Shown here: piece by piece, positions 25,555-34,460 of the stretch
Numbering within the stretch: the first letter of the stretch is position 1
Layout: each line of letters opens with the position of its first letter
NCBI GenBank assembly: GCA_025363815.1
Contig: JANYLB010000016.1
Span: 62,001 to 126,000, forward strand
Reading direction: 5' to 3'
Length of the DNA: 64,000 nucleotides
DNA from: Actinomycetes bacterium
Lineage (GTDB): Bacteria; Actinomycetota; Acidimicrobiia; IMCC26256; JANYLB01
Position numbers and translations under genes: made by a program
Notes under the pieces: generated by a model
The model's input: only the letters and a program-made list of their open reading frames with translations
Told to the model about the DNA's origin: nothing
Database searches by the model: none

Positions 25555-26721
25555 TCAGCGGCCCATCCCGATGTTCTGGGCGCGCTGCAACGACTTGCCT
25601 TCGGTGAGTAGCGACGGCGCGATCATCACCTCGGCCTTCTGGAACTCCTTTACCGTCTCATAGCCGGTCGTTGCCATCGACGTACGCAACGCACCGAACA
25701 GGTTCAATGTTCCGTCGTTGTCGTGGGCGGGGCCGACGAGGATCTCTTCGAGCGTCCCGTGCTGACCCGCCTGCACCCGTGCCCCGCGTGGCAGCGTCGG
25801 GTGGAAGGTCGCCATCCCCCAGTGGTACCCGCGGCCCGGCGCCTCGTACGCGCCGGCAAGCGGGGAACCGAGCATGACCGCGTCGGCGCCGCACGCGATG
25901 GCCTTGGCCACATCGCCTCCGGTCCGCATACCTCCATCGGCGATGACGTGCACGTAGACGCCGGTTTCGTCGAGGTGACGGATCCGTGCGCCGGCTGCGT
26001 CGGCGATGGCGGTGGCCTGGGGAACGCCGATGCCGAGCACGCCGCGACTGGTGCACGCGTGACCCGGTCCGACGCCGACGAGCACGCCGACGGCACCGGT
26101 CCGCATGAGGTGCAGCGCGGTGGAGTACGACGCGCAACCGCCGACGATCACCGGGACATCAAACTCGCGTATGAACTTCTTGAGGTTGAGCGGCTGGCGC
26201 GACGGGTCCTTCGAGACGTGCTCGGCCGAGACCACGGTTCCCTGGATGACGAGAACGTCGAGCTCGGCGTCGAGGATGAGCTTCGCGTACTGCTCGACGC
26301 GCTGGGGTGTGAGCGAGGCGCACGAGATGGCGCCGGCGGCCTTGATCTCTTCGATGCGCCGGCCGATCAACTCTTCTTTGATCGGCTCCTCGTAGATCTC
26401 CTGCATGCGGCGCGTGGCCTTCTCGGGCTCGAGTGTCGCGATCTCGCTGAAGATCGGTTCGAGATCGTCGTAGCGCGTCCAGAGGCCCTCGAGATTCAGG
26501 CAGCCCATTCCACCGAGCCTTCCGACCTCGATCGCGGTCGCCGGTGAAACGACGCCGTCCATCGCGGCGGCGATCAGCGGCAGCTCGAAGTTGAACGCGT
26601 CAAGCTCCCAGGTGATGTCGACGTCTTCGGGATCACGCGTGCGCCGGCTGGGCACGATCGCAATGTCATCGAACCCATAGGCCCGTCGCCCACTCTTGCC
26701 GATCCCGATCTCGACTTCCAA
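25555..26721 (-). CDS. guaB3: IMP dehydrogenase-related protein, GuaB3 family
   Basis: 388 aa, shorter than true IMP dehydrogenase because the CBS pair is absent. Catalytic-loop motif [20 protein letters not shown] places the nucleophilic Cys at residue 223. The flavin/nucleotide-binding stretch [20 protein letters not shown] and [19 protein letters not shown] are also family features. Start TTG 26721 is supported by a GGGGAG site six bases upstream. GuaB3 proteins are typical of Actinobacteria and cyanobacteria; some act as GMP reductase rather than IMP dehydrogenase, so the exact reaction is open. It precedes guaA. Confidence 0.9.
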   Translation of the reverse strand: MEVEIGIGKSGRRAYGFDDIAIVPSRRTRDPEDVDITWELDAFNFELPLIAAAMDGVVSPATAIEVGRLGGMGCLNLEGLWTRYDDLEPIFSEIATLEPEKATRRMQEIYEEPIKEELIGRRIEEIKAAGAISCASLTPQRVEQYAKLILDAELDVLVIQGTVVSAEHVSKDPSRQPLNLKKFIREFDVPVIVGGCASYSTALHLMRTGAVGVLVGVGPGHACTSRGVLGIGVPQATAIADAAGARIRHLDETGVYVHVIADGGMRTGGDVAKAIACGADAVMLGSPLAGAYEAPGRGYHWGMATFHPTLPRGARVQAGQHGTLEEILVGPAHDNDGTLNLFGALRTSMATTGYETVKEFQKAEVMIAPSLLTEGKSLQRAQNIGMGR

Positions 26722-26821
26722 GGTTGCTCCCCTGCGTCGTGGTGCCCGCCCAGGTGCTCCAGCCTACTTCCCGCTCTGGTTCCCGATCCGGCTCAGGCAT
26801 CTTCACGTCGATTCCTCGTAT

Positions 26822-27559
26822 TTACGGACGTCTCTCCCTCTCTCCTTCAATGCCGAGCAGGCCCGAGAGGAAGCTCTGAAGGATGCGCGCGGTCGCCCCC
26901 CACACGGTCTCACCCTCGAGCTCGAAGAACACGACATCCAGCTCGGTGAACGGCCGCGCGTCGGACTCCGGGAAGGTCCAGTGCTCTTCCCGGTAGGTGG
27001 CATCGTCGAGCAGCTCGCACAACGCGACGTCGAACACGCGCACCACTTCACGAGGATCGGCTCGCAACTCGGGCAGCTCGGAGATGAGCCCCACGAACGG
27101 GTTGATCACGAACCGCGATCCCACAGTCCCCAGGCGATCGAGCGCCGCGACCACTTCCACTCGAGTCGGATCGAGGCCGATCTCCTCCCGCGCCTCGCGC
27201 AGTGCCGCGTCGACGGGGGCCGCATCGACGGTCGGTTCGATCGTTCCGCCCGGAAACGCGATCTCACCCTGGTGCGACGGCATCGTCTCTGGCCGCTTCG
27301 TGAGCACGACGCGGACCTCGCCGTCGGCCTCGAACAGCGGCACCAGCACCGCGGCGTCGCGACTCCCGGGGACGCGCACGGTTTCGGCTCGTGCCACCGG
27401 GAATGTCGCACAGCGCTCCCGCACGCCAGCGAGGGTCAGACGTCGTGCTCCGGGCGCGAGATGAGCCCACGGGGCCGGGCCGCCAACGCGGTGGGTCGCC
27501 GGGCGGGGGATGCGCTGACGCCCACCACGGGGCTGCGCTGGTTGTGGCGGTGCTGGCAT
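26822..27559 (-). CDS. Nudix hydrolase, CoA pyrophosphatase-like
   Basis: 245 aa from ATG 27559, chosen because a -10-like TAACCT ends 7 nt upstream and because the region before it lacks protein-like sequence. Residues beyond about 60 form the Nudix fold: AAVLVPLFEADGEVRVVLTK, SHQGEIAFPGGTIEP and the Nudix box helix with AALREAREEIGLDP (complete REXXEEXG set). The SHQGEIAFPGG leader and downstream region are typical of the NudL/CoAse subgroup that cleaves coenzyme A. The first 35 residues are Pro/Arg-rich and may be disordered. Confidence 0.87.
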   Translation of the reverse strand: MPAPPQPAQPRGGRQRIPRPATHRVGGPAPWAHLAPGARRLTLAGVRERCATFPVARAETVRVPGSRDAAVLVPLFEADGEVRVVLTKRPETMPSHQGEIAFPGGTIEPTVDAAPVDAALREAREEIGLDPTRVEVVAALDRLGTVGSRFVINPFVGLISELPELRADPREVVRVFDVALCELLDDATYREEHWTFPESDARPFTELDVVFFELEGETVWGATARILQSFLSGLLGIEGERERRP

Positions 27560-27566
27560 CGCTCGC

Positions 27567-27572
27567 AGGTTA
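27567..27572 (-). promoter_or_regulatory. Putative -10 box of the Nudix gene, leaderless type
   Basis: TAACCT on the minus strand ends 7 nt before the ATG at 27559. The divergent 27560-27860 interval (301 bp) otherwise shows no convincing gene; it must also hold the promoter of the acyl-CoA synthetase. Confidence 0.4.
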
Positions 27573-27860
27573 CGCGGCCGTCTCCAAGCATTCCGACGGC
27601 TCCCCCCGTGCCTTTCCTCCTCGTTGCTTCTCGTGGTCGTCGGCGGCGTGTACTTCTTCGGGCCAGGTCTCGGTCGGCCTCCCTGCCCACCCCGAATCGT
27701 TAGGCCATTACGGACACCACGAAGCGCGAACAACGGGTCGACCGGCCCTCTGAGGCGCCCACGGAGCGTGGGAACGCCAGCTCGGGGGTCACGACCTGGC
27801 TCGGTGGGCCATACTCGGCACCTCGCGAGCGGGAATCGGTTGTTGGCCGGAGGAGGCGTA

Positions 27861-29486
27861 ATGGCGGGGGACTGGAACTTCGCGACCTGCTGGGAGGCGA
27901 TCGCCGACGCGCGGCCCGACGCCCCTGCACTGATCCAGGGAAACCGTCGGGTGACCTGGTCCCAGTTCGACGACCGTTCGGCCCGCCTTGCCGCCGGATT
28001 CAGCGAGCTCGGGCTCGGGCCCGACGCCAAGGTCGCGAGCTACCTCTACAACTGCCCGGAGTATCTCGAGGGAACCTTCGCGACCTGGAAGCTTCGAGCA
28101 GCTCCGGTCAACGTGAACTATCGCTACCTGGAAGAGGAGCTTCTCTACCTGCTCGAGAACTCCGACGCCGAGGTTCTCCTGTTCCACGGCGTGCTCGGCG
28201 AACAGGTCGCAAAGGTGCGCGACAGGGCATCGAAGCTGCGCGCCGTCGTGCAGGTCGACGACGGTGCTCTGCTGCTCGACGGGGCCATTGCCTACGAGGA
28301 CCTCATCGCGGGCAACGAGCCGGCGGAACGGATCACGCGCTCGGGGGACGACCTCTACATCCTCTACACCGGTGGAACCACCGGGATGCCCAAGGGGGTG
28401 ATGTGGCGCAACGACGACCTCTTCACAACCCTCGTCCCCGCCGTGCTCGCGCTCGCGGGTGAGCCACTCCCCGAAGTACCCGACGACTTCGGTCCCGTTG
28501 CGCAACGCCTCGCCGACAACGGACGCGTGCCGGTGCACCTCCCCGCGTCACCGCTGATGCACGGCACAGGGTTCTTCAGCTCACTCCAGGCGCTCACGAT
28601 GGGCGGCACGATCGTGACGCTCGAACAGCGCAACTTCGACGCCGACGAGCTCTGGACGGCGGTAGCACGCCAGCGGGTCACCCAGATGGCCATCGTCGGC
28701 GACGCGTTCGGCCGCCCGATGGTTCGGGCCCTCGACGCCGCCGCGGCCGGCCACGAGCCCTACGACCTGTCGTCGGTGATGCTCATCATCAGCTCCGGTG
28801 TGATGTGGACGGCAGAGGTGAAGCAGGCGCTCATGGTGCACGGCAACTTCTTGTGTTTCGACTCCCTGGGTTCGAGCGAGGGCGTCGGCTTTGCCAACCA
28901 GATCACTGCCCCGGGGGCAGAGGCCACCACCGCCTCGTTCCAGATCGGCGAGCACTGCCGGGTACTCACAGAGAACGGCCGCCCGGTCGAGCCCGGCTCC
29001 GACGAGATCGGCATGCTCGCGCTGGGCGGGGCGATCCCCCTCGGCTACTACAAGGACGACGCGAAAACGGAAGCGACCTTCCGAACCTTCGCCGGCGAGC
29101 GGTACTCCATCCCCGGCGACTGGGCGAAGGTCGCGGCCGATGGGACCGTCGAGCTGCTCGGGCGGGGGTCGGTCTCCATCAACACCGGCGGCGAGAAGGT
29201 CTTCCCCGAAGAGGTCGAAGAAGCGATGAAGCTACACCCGGCCGTGGTCGACGCGATCGTCGTCGGCGTACCCGACGACCGCTTCGGCGAGGCGATCGCC
29301 GCTGTCGTCTCGGTGCACGACGGCGCCACAGTGACCGAGGCCGAGATCGCCGACGAGGTCCGGGGGCGGCTCGCCGGCTTCAAGCGTCCACGCCACATCG
29401 TGATCGTCGATGACGTACCGCGCGGGCCCAACGGCAAAGCCGACTACGCATGGGCCAAGAAGCTCGCCTCCGAGCGCACGAGCTGA
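27861..29486 (+). CDS. Acyl-CoA synthetase (AMP-forming)
   Basis: Activates a carboxylic acid to its CoA thioester through an acyl-AMP. 541 aa from ATG 27861, preceded by AGGAGG at 27851-27856. Motifs of the adenylate-forming superfamily are clear: DLYILYTGGTTGMPKGVMW (P-loop/A3), the A5-like segment FDSLGSSEGVGFANQ, YSIPGDWAKVAADGTVELLG (A7), and VSINTGGEKVFPEEVEEAM (A8). The C-terminal Lys (A10) is in GPNGKADYAWAKK. It most resembles the FadD-type synthetases of actinobacterial fatty-acid and steroid side-chain catabolism, but the chain specificity cannot be read from sequence. Confidence 0.93.
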   Translation: MAGDWNFATCWEAIADARPDAPALIQGNRRVTWSQFDDRSARLAAGFSELGLGPDAKVASYLYNCPEYLEGTFATWKLRAAPVNVNYRYLEEELLYLLENSDAEVLLFHGVLGEQVAKVRDRASKLRAVVQVDDGALLLDGAIAYEDLIAGNEPAERITRSGDDLYILYTGGTTGMPKGVMWRNDDLFTTLVPAVLALAGEPLPEVPDDFGPVAQRLADNGRVPVHLPASPLMHGTGFFSSLQALTMGGTIVTLEQRNFDADELWTAVARQRVTQMAIVGDAFGRPMVRALDAAAAGHEPYDLSSVMLIISSGVMWTAEVKQALMVHGNFLCFDSLGSSEGVGFANQITAPGAEATTASFQIGEHCRVLTENGRPVEPGSDEIGMLALGGAIPLGYYKDDAKTEATFRTFAGERYSIPGDWAKVAADGTVELLGRGSVSINTGGEKVFPEEVEEAMKLHPAVVDAIVVGVPDDRFGEAIAAVVSVHDGATVTEAEIADEVRGRLAGFKRPRHIVIVDDVPRGPNGKADYAWAKKLASERTS

Positions 29487-29523
29487 GTCGTCTGAGGGCG
29501 CGGTCGGGACGCGGTCAGGACGC

Positions 29524-29559
29524 GGTCGGGCGACGCCCCCATGAGGGCGCCGCCCGACC
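29524..29559. terminator. Hairpin after the acyl-CoA synthetase gene
   Basis: Arms 29524-29538 and 29545-29559 form a 15-position stem with one A-C mismatch around a six-base loop. A second small hairpin (29567-29571 with 29578-29582) follows. It lies between the convergent acyl-CoA synthetase (plus) and groES (minus) and can terminate both. Confidence 0.7.
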
Positions 29560-29615
29560 TTGAACCTGGGTCCCGGAACCCAAAAGTTCCGAGAGCTCCT
29601 TATGTTCTTGGACGC

Positions 29616-29927
29616 CTACTTCTTCTTCGACTTCGGGACGTTGATCTTGGCGAGCACGTCACGCGAGCTGAGGATCAGGAGATCTTCACCGTCGATCGTG
29701 ATCTCGGTACCGCCGTACTTCGAGTAGACGACGTTGTCGCCCACCGCGAGATCGATCGGGATCACTTCGCCGCTCTGCTCGGCCCGGCGACCCGGACCGA
29801 CAGCGAGGACTTCACCCTGCTGCGGCTTCTCCTTGGCCGTGTCGGGAATGACCAGCCCGCTCACGGTCGTCTCCTCGGCCTCGCCAGCCCGGACGACGAT
29901 CCGGTCCTCGAGAGGTGAGAGGTTCAT
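29616..29927 (-). CDS. groES: Co-chaperonin GroES
   Basis: Forms the heptameric lid of the GroEL folding chamber. 103 aa: [20 protein letters not shown], the mobile loop [27 protein letters not shown], and [20 protein letters not shown]. The C-terminus has a Lys-rich tail (VPKSKKK). A GAGGAGG ribosome-binding site lies eight bases upstream of the ATG. No groEL follows: the gene is the last on its strand before a terminator and a convergent gene, so its partner must be encoded elsewhere. Transcription is expected to be under HrcA control through the CIRCE operator at 30003-30031. Confidence 0.96.
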   Translation of the reverse strand: MNLSPLEDRIVVRAGEAEETTVSGLVIPDTAKEKPQQGEVLAVGPGRRAEQSGEVIPIDLAVGDNVVYSKYGGTEITIDGEDLLILSSRDVLAKINVPKSKKK

Positions 29928-29954
29928 TGATGTGCCTCCTCGACAGCTATCTGA

Positions 29955-29964
29955 ATTCGCGAAT
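29955..29964. repeat. 10-bp palindrome in the groES leader
   Basis: ATTCGCGAAT is a perfect palindrome inside the 5' untranslated region of groES, flanked by a duplicated TTCAGAT on the minus strand. It may form a small mRNA hairpin or bind a second regulator. Its function is not known. Confidence 0.35.
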
Positions 29965-30002
29965 CTGAATGAGCAAACGGACGAGATACGCCCGGAGATC
30001 CA

Positions 30003-30031
30003 ATTAGCACTCGCGGTTGGTGAGTGCTAAT
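30003..30031 (-). promoter_or_regulatory. CIRCE element, HrcA operator of groES
   Basis: A perfect inverted repeat TTAGCACTC-N9-GAGTGCTAA (30004-30030), extended by one A/T pair on each side. This matches the CIRCE consensus to which the HrcA repressor binds in heat-shock operons. It lies about 75 bp before the groES ATG and covers the predicted transcription start. It also overlaps the last four bases (including the stop codon) of the regulator gene upstream. Confidence 0.97.
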
Positions 30032-33000
30032 CCACGATACCGTCTGCGCCGCGGCCGGGCAAGCGGGCCTCTAGACCGGCCCGGGCCCGGGCCACCATCC
30101 GGGGTGCTCGGAGCCGCTCTGCGACCAGAACGGCCCGACCAAAGTGGCTCAGGGCCCGGTCACCATCGTCGAACGCGACCGCAGCCTCGCCGAGGACCTG
30201 GTCGACCGGCCCGAAGGTACAGCCCCCCGACCAGCTCATCCGGCCGGCGTAAGGGACGAGCGCGTCGTACGCGATCCGGGCGCGACGGGCGTCACCGGTG
30301 GCGGCGATTCCCCGGGTCAGCAACGTCATCGACGCGGTCCAGGTGAAGTCGCGCGGCAACGCAGCGAACCCGTCGGCCGCGAGGCCATCGAACTCATGGC
30401 CCGCTCGGGCGACCTGTGCTGCGGGACGGTCGACTCCTTCGCCGAGCACCCCTACGAGCACCGCCCGCCAGCCCGCGACGTCGGGCTGATCGTCCACGAG
30501 TCTCTCGAGCATCGCCACCAGCTCCACGAGCCGGTCGTCGTCGGCCCGCAGCGCAACGATCTGCGCGGCGTAGGCCGCGACCCGTCGCGACTCGGCGATG
30601 CCGCGGCAACGGGGACCGAGCGCATCGGCGGCCGCTTCCTCCGCGGCGATGAGGTGACCGTCAATGTGTTCACGGGTGGCCGTCAGGTATGCGATCGCCC
30701 AGCGGGTTTTGGGCTCGGTGACGATGCTCTCCATCTCGATCATCTGGTCGAGCGTTTCGCGGAAGCGGGGATCGCCCTTTTGGAGCTGAACACCGATGCG
30801 AAGGTGGAGCGCCTCGGCGCGCGCCACCGGATCCCGATCCTGCTCCCCGATGAGATCGAGTGCATCGGCGGCCGCGGCTCGATGCCCGAGGTCGTCGGGA
30901 CCGCCGAGCGCGGCCGAAGCGAGCGGCAACACCTCGGCCATCGCCCTCGAGCTCGCGCCCGTCGAAACGGCGCGATCGTAGAGCGACCGGCACCGTTCCC
31001 AGTCACCACTCATCGAGTAGAGGTAGCTCGCCGACGCGGCCAGTCGAGCCAACGTGTCGGGATTCTGCGCCCGTTCGAGCGCGAAGTCGAGGAGCTCCAC
31101 GAGCGCCGTAGTGGGCGCACCGGCCTCGCTGGTAGGACTCAAGCCGCACAGCACCGTCATGGCCCGGGCCAAGCGTTCCGAGTCATCGTTGTCGCGCTCG
31201 ATGACCGCGGCCCGCGTGAGGACGTCGACCATCTCGGGATCGCCACAGCGAAGCATCGCGAAGCCACACGCGACGAGCGCGTCGACGAGCGCAGGCGGGT
31301 CAGGCTCGCTCATCCGATCGAGCAGCTCTACCTCGCACCGGTGGTGCTCGGCCGCGTCGTCGTACGCGAACGACGCGAGTGCGTCCTCACCGGCGCGACG
31401 ACACGCGACCACCGCGCGCTGCGGGTCTAGGGCGGCCGCCGCGACGAAATGACGGGCCACCTCGTTCCAGCGCAACACGCCCCGTTTCGTCAGCGCGATA
31501 CCAGCGGATTCGTGAAACTCGGCCCGGGTCAGCTCGGCCAATCCGCCGTAGATCGCCGACCGCACCAGCTCGTGACAGAACCGTGCTCGACCCCGCCGCG
31601 CCTCCGGAGTGATGATCCCTGCCGCGGTCGCCTCGGCGAGCGCGGCATCGTCGAGATCTACCATGTCGGCTAGCAACGCCGGTGAGAACGACGCGCCGAG
31701 CACACTCGCCGCCCGGACGGCACGCAGCGTCGGTGTGCTGAGATCCGACAGGCGACGAGCAACCGCGTCGGCCACCGATCTCGGGAAGTCAGGCCCGGTT
31801 GCGAGCGCGAACGCCGCCTCCGCCGAGGCCGCGGGCTCGATCGACTCGACAACCTCCCGAAGGAACAGCGGGTGGCCACCGGTCCGCGACCAGATCAGAT
31901 CCACTAGCTCCGGTCCGGGTGTGAACTCGAGTGCACCGTTCAGGTACTCCTCGACATCGGCGATTTCCAGCTTGTCGAGCACCACCTTCATCGACAGAGG
32001 CACCGCGAGATCGGGCGGAAGCTGACCGCTGCGGGCCACAAGCACGAGCATGAGCGGTCCCTCGGCCGCGGTGAGGTCGGCGATCACGCGCACCGTCGAG
32101 GGCGACGCCCATTGCACATCGTCAACCACGCAAACGACCGGGCGCATGCGGGCCGCGGCCTCCAGCACCCGGATTGCGGCTTCGTTGGGCGCAGGGCCTG
32201 AGGAAGCACCGGCTCCCGTGCGTTCATCACCCCACGCAGCATCAGGCGCGAACGTCAGGAGCGCAGGAAGGTCGGAGCCGGCAAGGTCGCGCACGACATC
32301 ACCGCCCAGCGCGGCCACGAGATCGTGGACGAGTCGGGTGAGCACAGGGAACGGGCCGATCGGCGTTGTGTCACACCAGCTCCAGAGCGCCAGCACTCCG
32401 CGTTCACTTGCCGCCGTTGCCGCACGGTAGACAAGGCCGGTCTTGCCGATTCCAGGCTCGCCTTCTACCAAGGCGATCCGCGACCCGATGGGGGCGTCTC
32501 GTGCTGTACCCGCGTCGACCAAGCGCGCCAGGCGCGCCAACTCGCCTGAGCGCCCGACGAAACCGGGACGGCGCAGCCGCGTATCCACTGGTGGGCCGAT
32601 GATCGGCATCGTTCTGCGGGTCGTGCGGCGGGCCGGCACAGTGAGCAGAATCGGATCGTCGCGATAGATCCAGACAAGTTGCTCGTCGACGGCGGAACCG
32701 GCATCGGCATCGGCATCGGCATCGGTCCGAAAGTCGTTCGCACGGGCACTAGCGGCCAAGGCCGCTCCGCGGAGGCCACAGCGGTACGAGGCGAGCGCGA
32801 GCAACGACCACCGACGTGATCGACGGGGCGCATCTCGCACGAGGCGCTCGAGCAGCACGCGTGCCCGAATGTTCTGATGGGCGTCGAGCATCGCCGCAGC
32901 CCGCTCCTCGTCGATTACCGCACAAAGATCGGCGAGGTGCTCACGAGCCACGATCACGTGTGGATGCGCGACGAGCTCCGGAAACGGGTCACCCCGCCAC

Positions 33001-33368
33001 AAGCCGCGCGCCGCGCCCAAGACGCCGATTTGGGCAACAGCGCTCCCCCCGAGGTCTCCCCCGGCCGCGGCAGCGGCCACAACCTCCAGCCGACGCGCGT
33101 CAACATGAACATCGGCTTCGAATCGATAGCCGACGCCCGTCGCCACGAGCGGCTTCGCCGCACGTCGGAGCTGCGAAACGTGGTTACGAACGGCCTCGAC
33201 CGCCGTCGGCGGTGGATCTTCCCAGATCAGATGGACGAGATCGGCGGCAAGGCGAGGCTGCTCGCTCAATGCGAGCGCGGCGACCACCGCCGCTTCTCGG
33301 GGTCGGAGCTGCGCAACTCCATGATCAGTCGACACCTCGACCGGGCCCAGCACGCGGACCTCGATCAC
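30027..33368 (-). CDS. SARP-type regulator with BTAD, AAA ATPase and TPR-like repeats
   Basis: 1113 aa from GTG 33368, which has a GAAGGA site five bases upstream; GTG 33386 would add six residues. The N-terminus (IEVRVLGPVEV, RPREAAVVAALAL, RNHVSQLRRA) is an OmpR-like winged helix; residues about 90-210 form the BTAD helical domain of AfsR/SARP proteins. After a repetitive Asp-Ala linker comes an ATPase with Walker A GEPGIGKTG (Lys309) and Walker B VVCVVDDVQW (Asp416-417). The C-terminal 500 residues look like TPR-type helical hairpins. No LuxR helix-turn-helix is seen at the end. Such regulators activate specialised metabolism or stress genes. Bases 30399-30436 duplicate part of glpK. Confidence 0.88.
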   Translation of the reverse strand: MIEVRVLGPVEVSTDHGVAQLRPREAAVVAALALSEQPRLAADLVHLIWEDPPPTAVEAVRNHVSQLRRAAKPLVATGVGYRFEADVHVDARRLEVVAAAAAGGDLGGSAVAQIGVLGAARGLWRGDPFPELVAHPHVIVAREHLADLCAVIDEERAAAMLDAHQNIRARVLLERLVRDAPRRSRRWSLLALASYRCGLRGAALAASARANDFRTDADADADAGSAVDEQLVWIYRDDPILLTVPARRTTRRTMPIIGPPVDTRLRRPGFVGRSGELARLARLVDAGTARDAPIGSRIALVEGEPGIGKTGLVYRAATAASERGVLALWSWCDTTPIGPFPVLTRLVHDLVAALGGDVVRDLAGSDLPALLTFAPDAAWGDERTGAGASSGPAPNEAAIRVLEAAARMRPVVCVVDDVQWASPSTVRVIADLTAAEGPLMLVLVARSGQLPPDLAVPLSMKVVLDKLEIADVEEYLNGALEFTPGPELVDLIWSRTGGHPLFLREVVESIEPAASAEAAFALATGPDFPRSVADAVARRLSDLSTPTLRAVRAASVLGASFSPALLADMVDLDDAALAEATAAGIITPEARRGRARFCHELVRSAIYGGLAELTRAEFHESAGIALTKRGVLRWNEVARHFVAAAALDPQRAVVACRRAGEDALASFAYDDAAEHHRCEVELLDRMSEPDPPALVDALVACGFAMLRCGDPEMVDVLTRAAVIERDNDDSERLARAMTVLCGLSPTSEAGAPTTALVELLDFALERAQNPDTLARLAASASYLYSMSGDWERCRSLYDRAVSTGASSRAMAEVLPLASAALGGPDDLGHRAAAADALDLIGEQDRDPVARAEALHLRIGVQLQKGDPRFRETLDQMIEMESIVTEPKTRWAIAYLTATREHIDGHLIAAEEAAADALGPRCRGIAESRRVAAYAAQIVALRADDDRLVELVAMLERLVDDQPDVAGWRAVLVGVLGEGVDRPAAQVARAGHEFDGLAADGFAALPRDFTWTASMTLLTRGIAATGDARRARIAYDALVPYAGRMSWSGGCTFGPVDQVLGEAAVAFDDGDRALSHFGRAVLVAERLRAPRMVARARAGLEARLPGRGADGIVD
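30034..30062 (-). promoter_or_regulatory. Putative groES promoter
   Basis: On the minus strand TTGCCC (30062-30057) and TATCGT (30039-30034) are spaced by 17 bp. The start point would fall in the CIRCE element directly downstream, as expected for repression by HrcA. The promoter lies within the 3' coding end of the SARP gene. Confidence 0.6.
30399..30436 (+). repeat. 38-bp perfect repeat, copy 2 (in SARP gene)
   Basis: Identical to 4472-4509 over all 38 bases. Here it is read on the opposite strand as part of the regulator (VDRPAAQVARAG), within the C-terminal helical region. The bases on either side share nothing further with glpK. Confidence 0.9.
32700..32725. repeat. Hexanucleotide repeat coding an Asp-Ala linker
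   Basis: About four copies of GGCATC in tandem, read on the minus strand as alternating Asp and Ala (DADADADA) in the SARP protein between its BTAD and ATPase domains. Gain or loss of units would change linker length by two residues without a frameshift. Confidence 0.8.
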
Positions 33369-33470
33369 AGCTCGTCCTTCGAGCACCCGTGATCGCGCAC
33401 TCGGCGATGGTACTCATCGGTCTGGGTCCACTCCCCGAGGCTCATCACGATCCGGAGACAATCCGGCGGA

Positions 33471-34460
33471 TCAGCGCAGCGTCAGCGAGGGATCGGCACC
33501 GGAGTCGAGCGGCGTCGGGCCGTCGAGACGGAGCCTCCACCAGGCCGTTGCGGCGATCATCGCGCCGTTGTCGGTGCACAGCTCCGGCGGTGGCAGGAAC
33601 GCCTGGCGACCGGTGGACGCCGCGAGCTCCAGCACCCGCTCTCGAAGGCGGGAGTTCGCGGCGACGCCGCCACCGATCACGAGGGTCGGCGCGTCGATCT
33701 CGTCGGCCGCCGCGAGCAGCTTCGATACGAGAGTGTCGACAACCGCCTCTTGGAACGAGGCGGCGATATCGGCCGGCACTGAGTCGGGCGCGCCTCGCAG
33801 GTGGTACGCGACTGCCGTCTTCAACCCGGCGAAGGAGAAATCGAACCCGTTGCCCATCATCGGACGCGGAAAGGAGACCGCACGGGCGTCTCCCTCACGC
33901 GCGAGGCGGTCGATCGCCGGTCCACCCGGGTAGCCGAGGCCGAGCAGGCGAGCGACCTTGTCGAACGCCTCACCGGCCGCGTCGTCGAGCGTCTGGCCGA
34001 GCACCCGATATTTCCCATGGTCTTCAACGGCGACGACCATCGTGTGCCCGCCCGACACGAGCAGCACCGCGAGCGGCGACGCCAGATCAGGTTCCTCCAG
34101 CCACGCCGCATGCAGGTGACCTTCTAGGTGGTTCACCCCGACGTATGGAATGTCGGCCGCGAGCGCGAGCGCCTTCGCCGCGCTCACCCCAACGAGCAGT
34201 GCACCGGCAAGGCCCGGACCGTGGCACGCCGCGACTGCGTCGAGGTCAGAGAGCTCGCAGCCGGCCTCTACAAGCGCTTCCGCAATGACCGCGGTGATCA
34301 GCTGCACGTGAGCGCGGCTCGCGATCTCGGGCACGACGCCACCGAAGCGGGCGTGCAGATCGATCTGGCTCGACACCACCGACGAACGCACGAACCGACC
34401 GTCTTCGACAATCGCGACGGCGGTCTCATCGCAGCTCGTCTCGATTCCCAAGATCTTCAC
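33471..34460 (-). CDS. tsaD: tRNA N6-adenosine threonylcarbamoyltransferase
   Basis: Catalytic subunit that transfers threonylcarbamoyl to A37 of ANN-decoding tRNAs (t6A). 329 aa from GTG 34460, in a GTGA overlap with the rimI stop; the long upstream open frame is not homologous. The N-terminus KILGIETSCDETAVAIV is diagnostic. GVNHLEGHLHAAW has the metal-binding His111 and His115 (HxxxH), followed by LLVSGGHTMVV, GEAFDKVARLLGLGYPGGP, the ASHAD-region FDFSFAGLKTAV and VIGGGVAANSRLRE. The other subunits TsaB and TsaE are encoded just upstream. Confidence 0.96.
   Translation of the reverse strand: MKILGIETSCDETAVAIVEDGRFVRSSVVSSQIDLHARFGGVVPEIASRAHVQLITAVIAEALVEAGCELSDLDAVAACHGPGLAGALLVGVSAAKALALAADIPYVGVNHLEGHLHAAWLEEPDLASPLAVLLVSGGHTMVVAVEDHGKYRVLGQTLDDAAGEAFDKVARLLGLGYPGGPAIDRLAREGDARAVSFPRPMMGNGFDFSFAGLKTAVAYHLRGAPDSVPADIAASFQEAVVDTLVSKLLAAADEIDAPTLVIGGGVAANSRLRERVLELAASTGRQAFLPPPELCTDNGAMIAATAWWRLRLDGPTPLDSGADPSLTLR

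Noticed and set aside
24432-25607. A 391-codon plus-strand frame opposite guaA
   Set aside because: Antisense shadow of GMP synthase, with no independent start signal.
27624-27860. Upstream in-frame extension of the acyl-CoA synthetase with a hydrophobic start (LLLVVVGGVYFFGPG)
   Set aside because: The AGGAGG site and the family N-terminus place the start at 27861. The hydrophobic stretch is followed by Pro/Arg-rich non-conserved sequence. A small separate membrane peptide cannot be excluded.
29495-29535. Three imperfect copies of CGGTCGGGACG after the acyl-CoA synthetase stop
   Set aside because: Low-complexity GC repeat merging into the terminator hairpin; no sign of a protein-binding array.
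30144-31430. A 428-codon plus-strand frame opposite the SARP gene that contains the GDLCCGTVDS sequence also found in glpK
   Set aside because: It is only the antisense of the regulator. The shared peptide comes from the 38-bp DNA repeat, reported separately, not from a second kinase.
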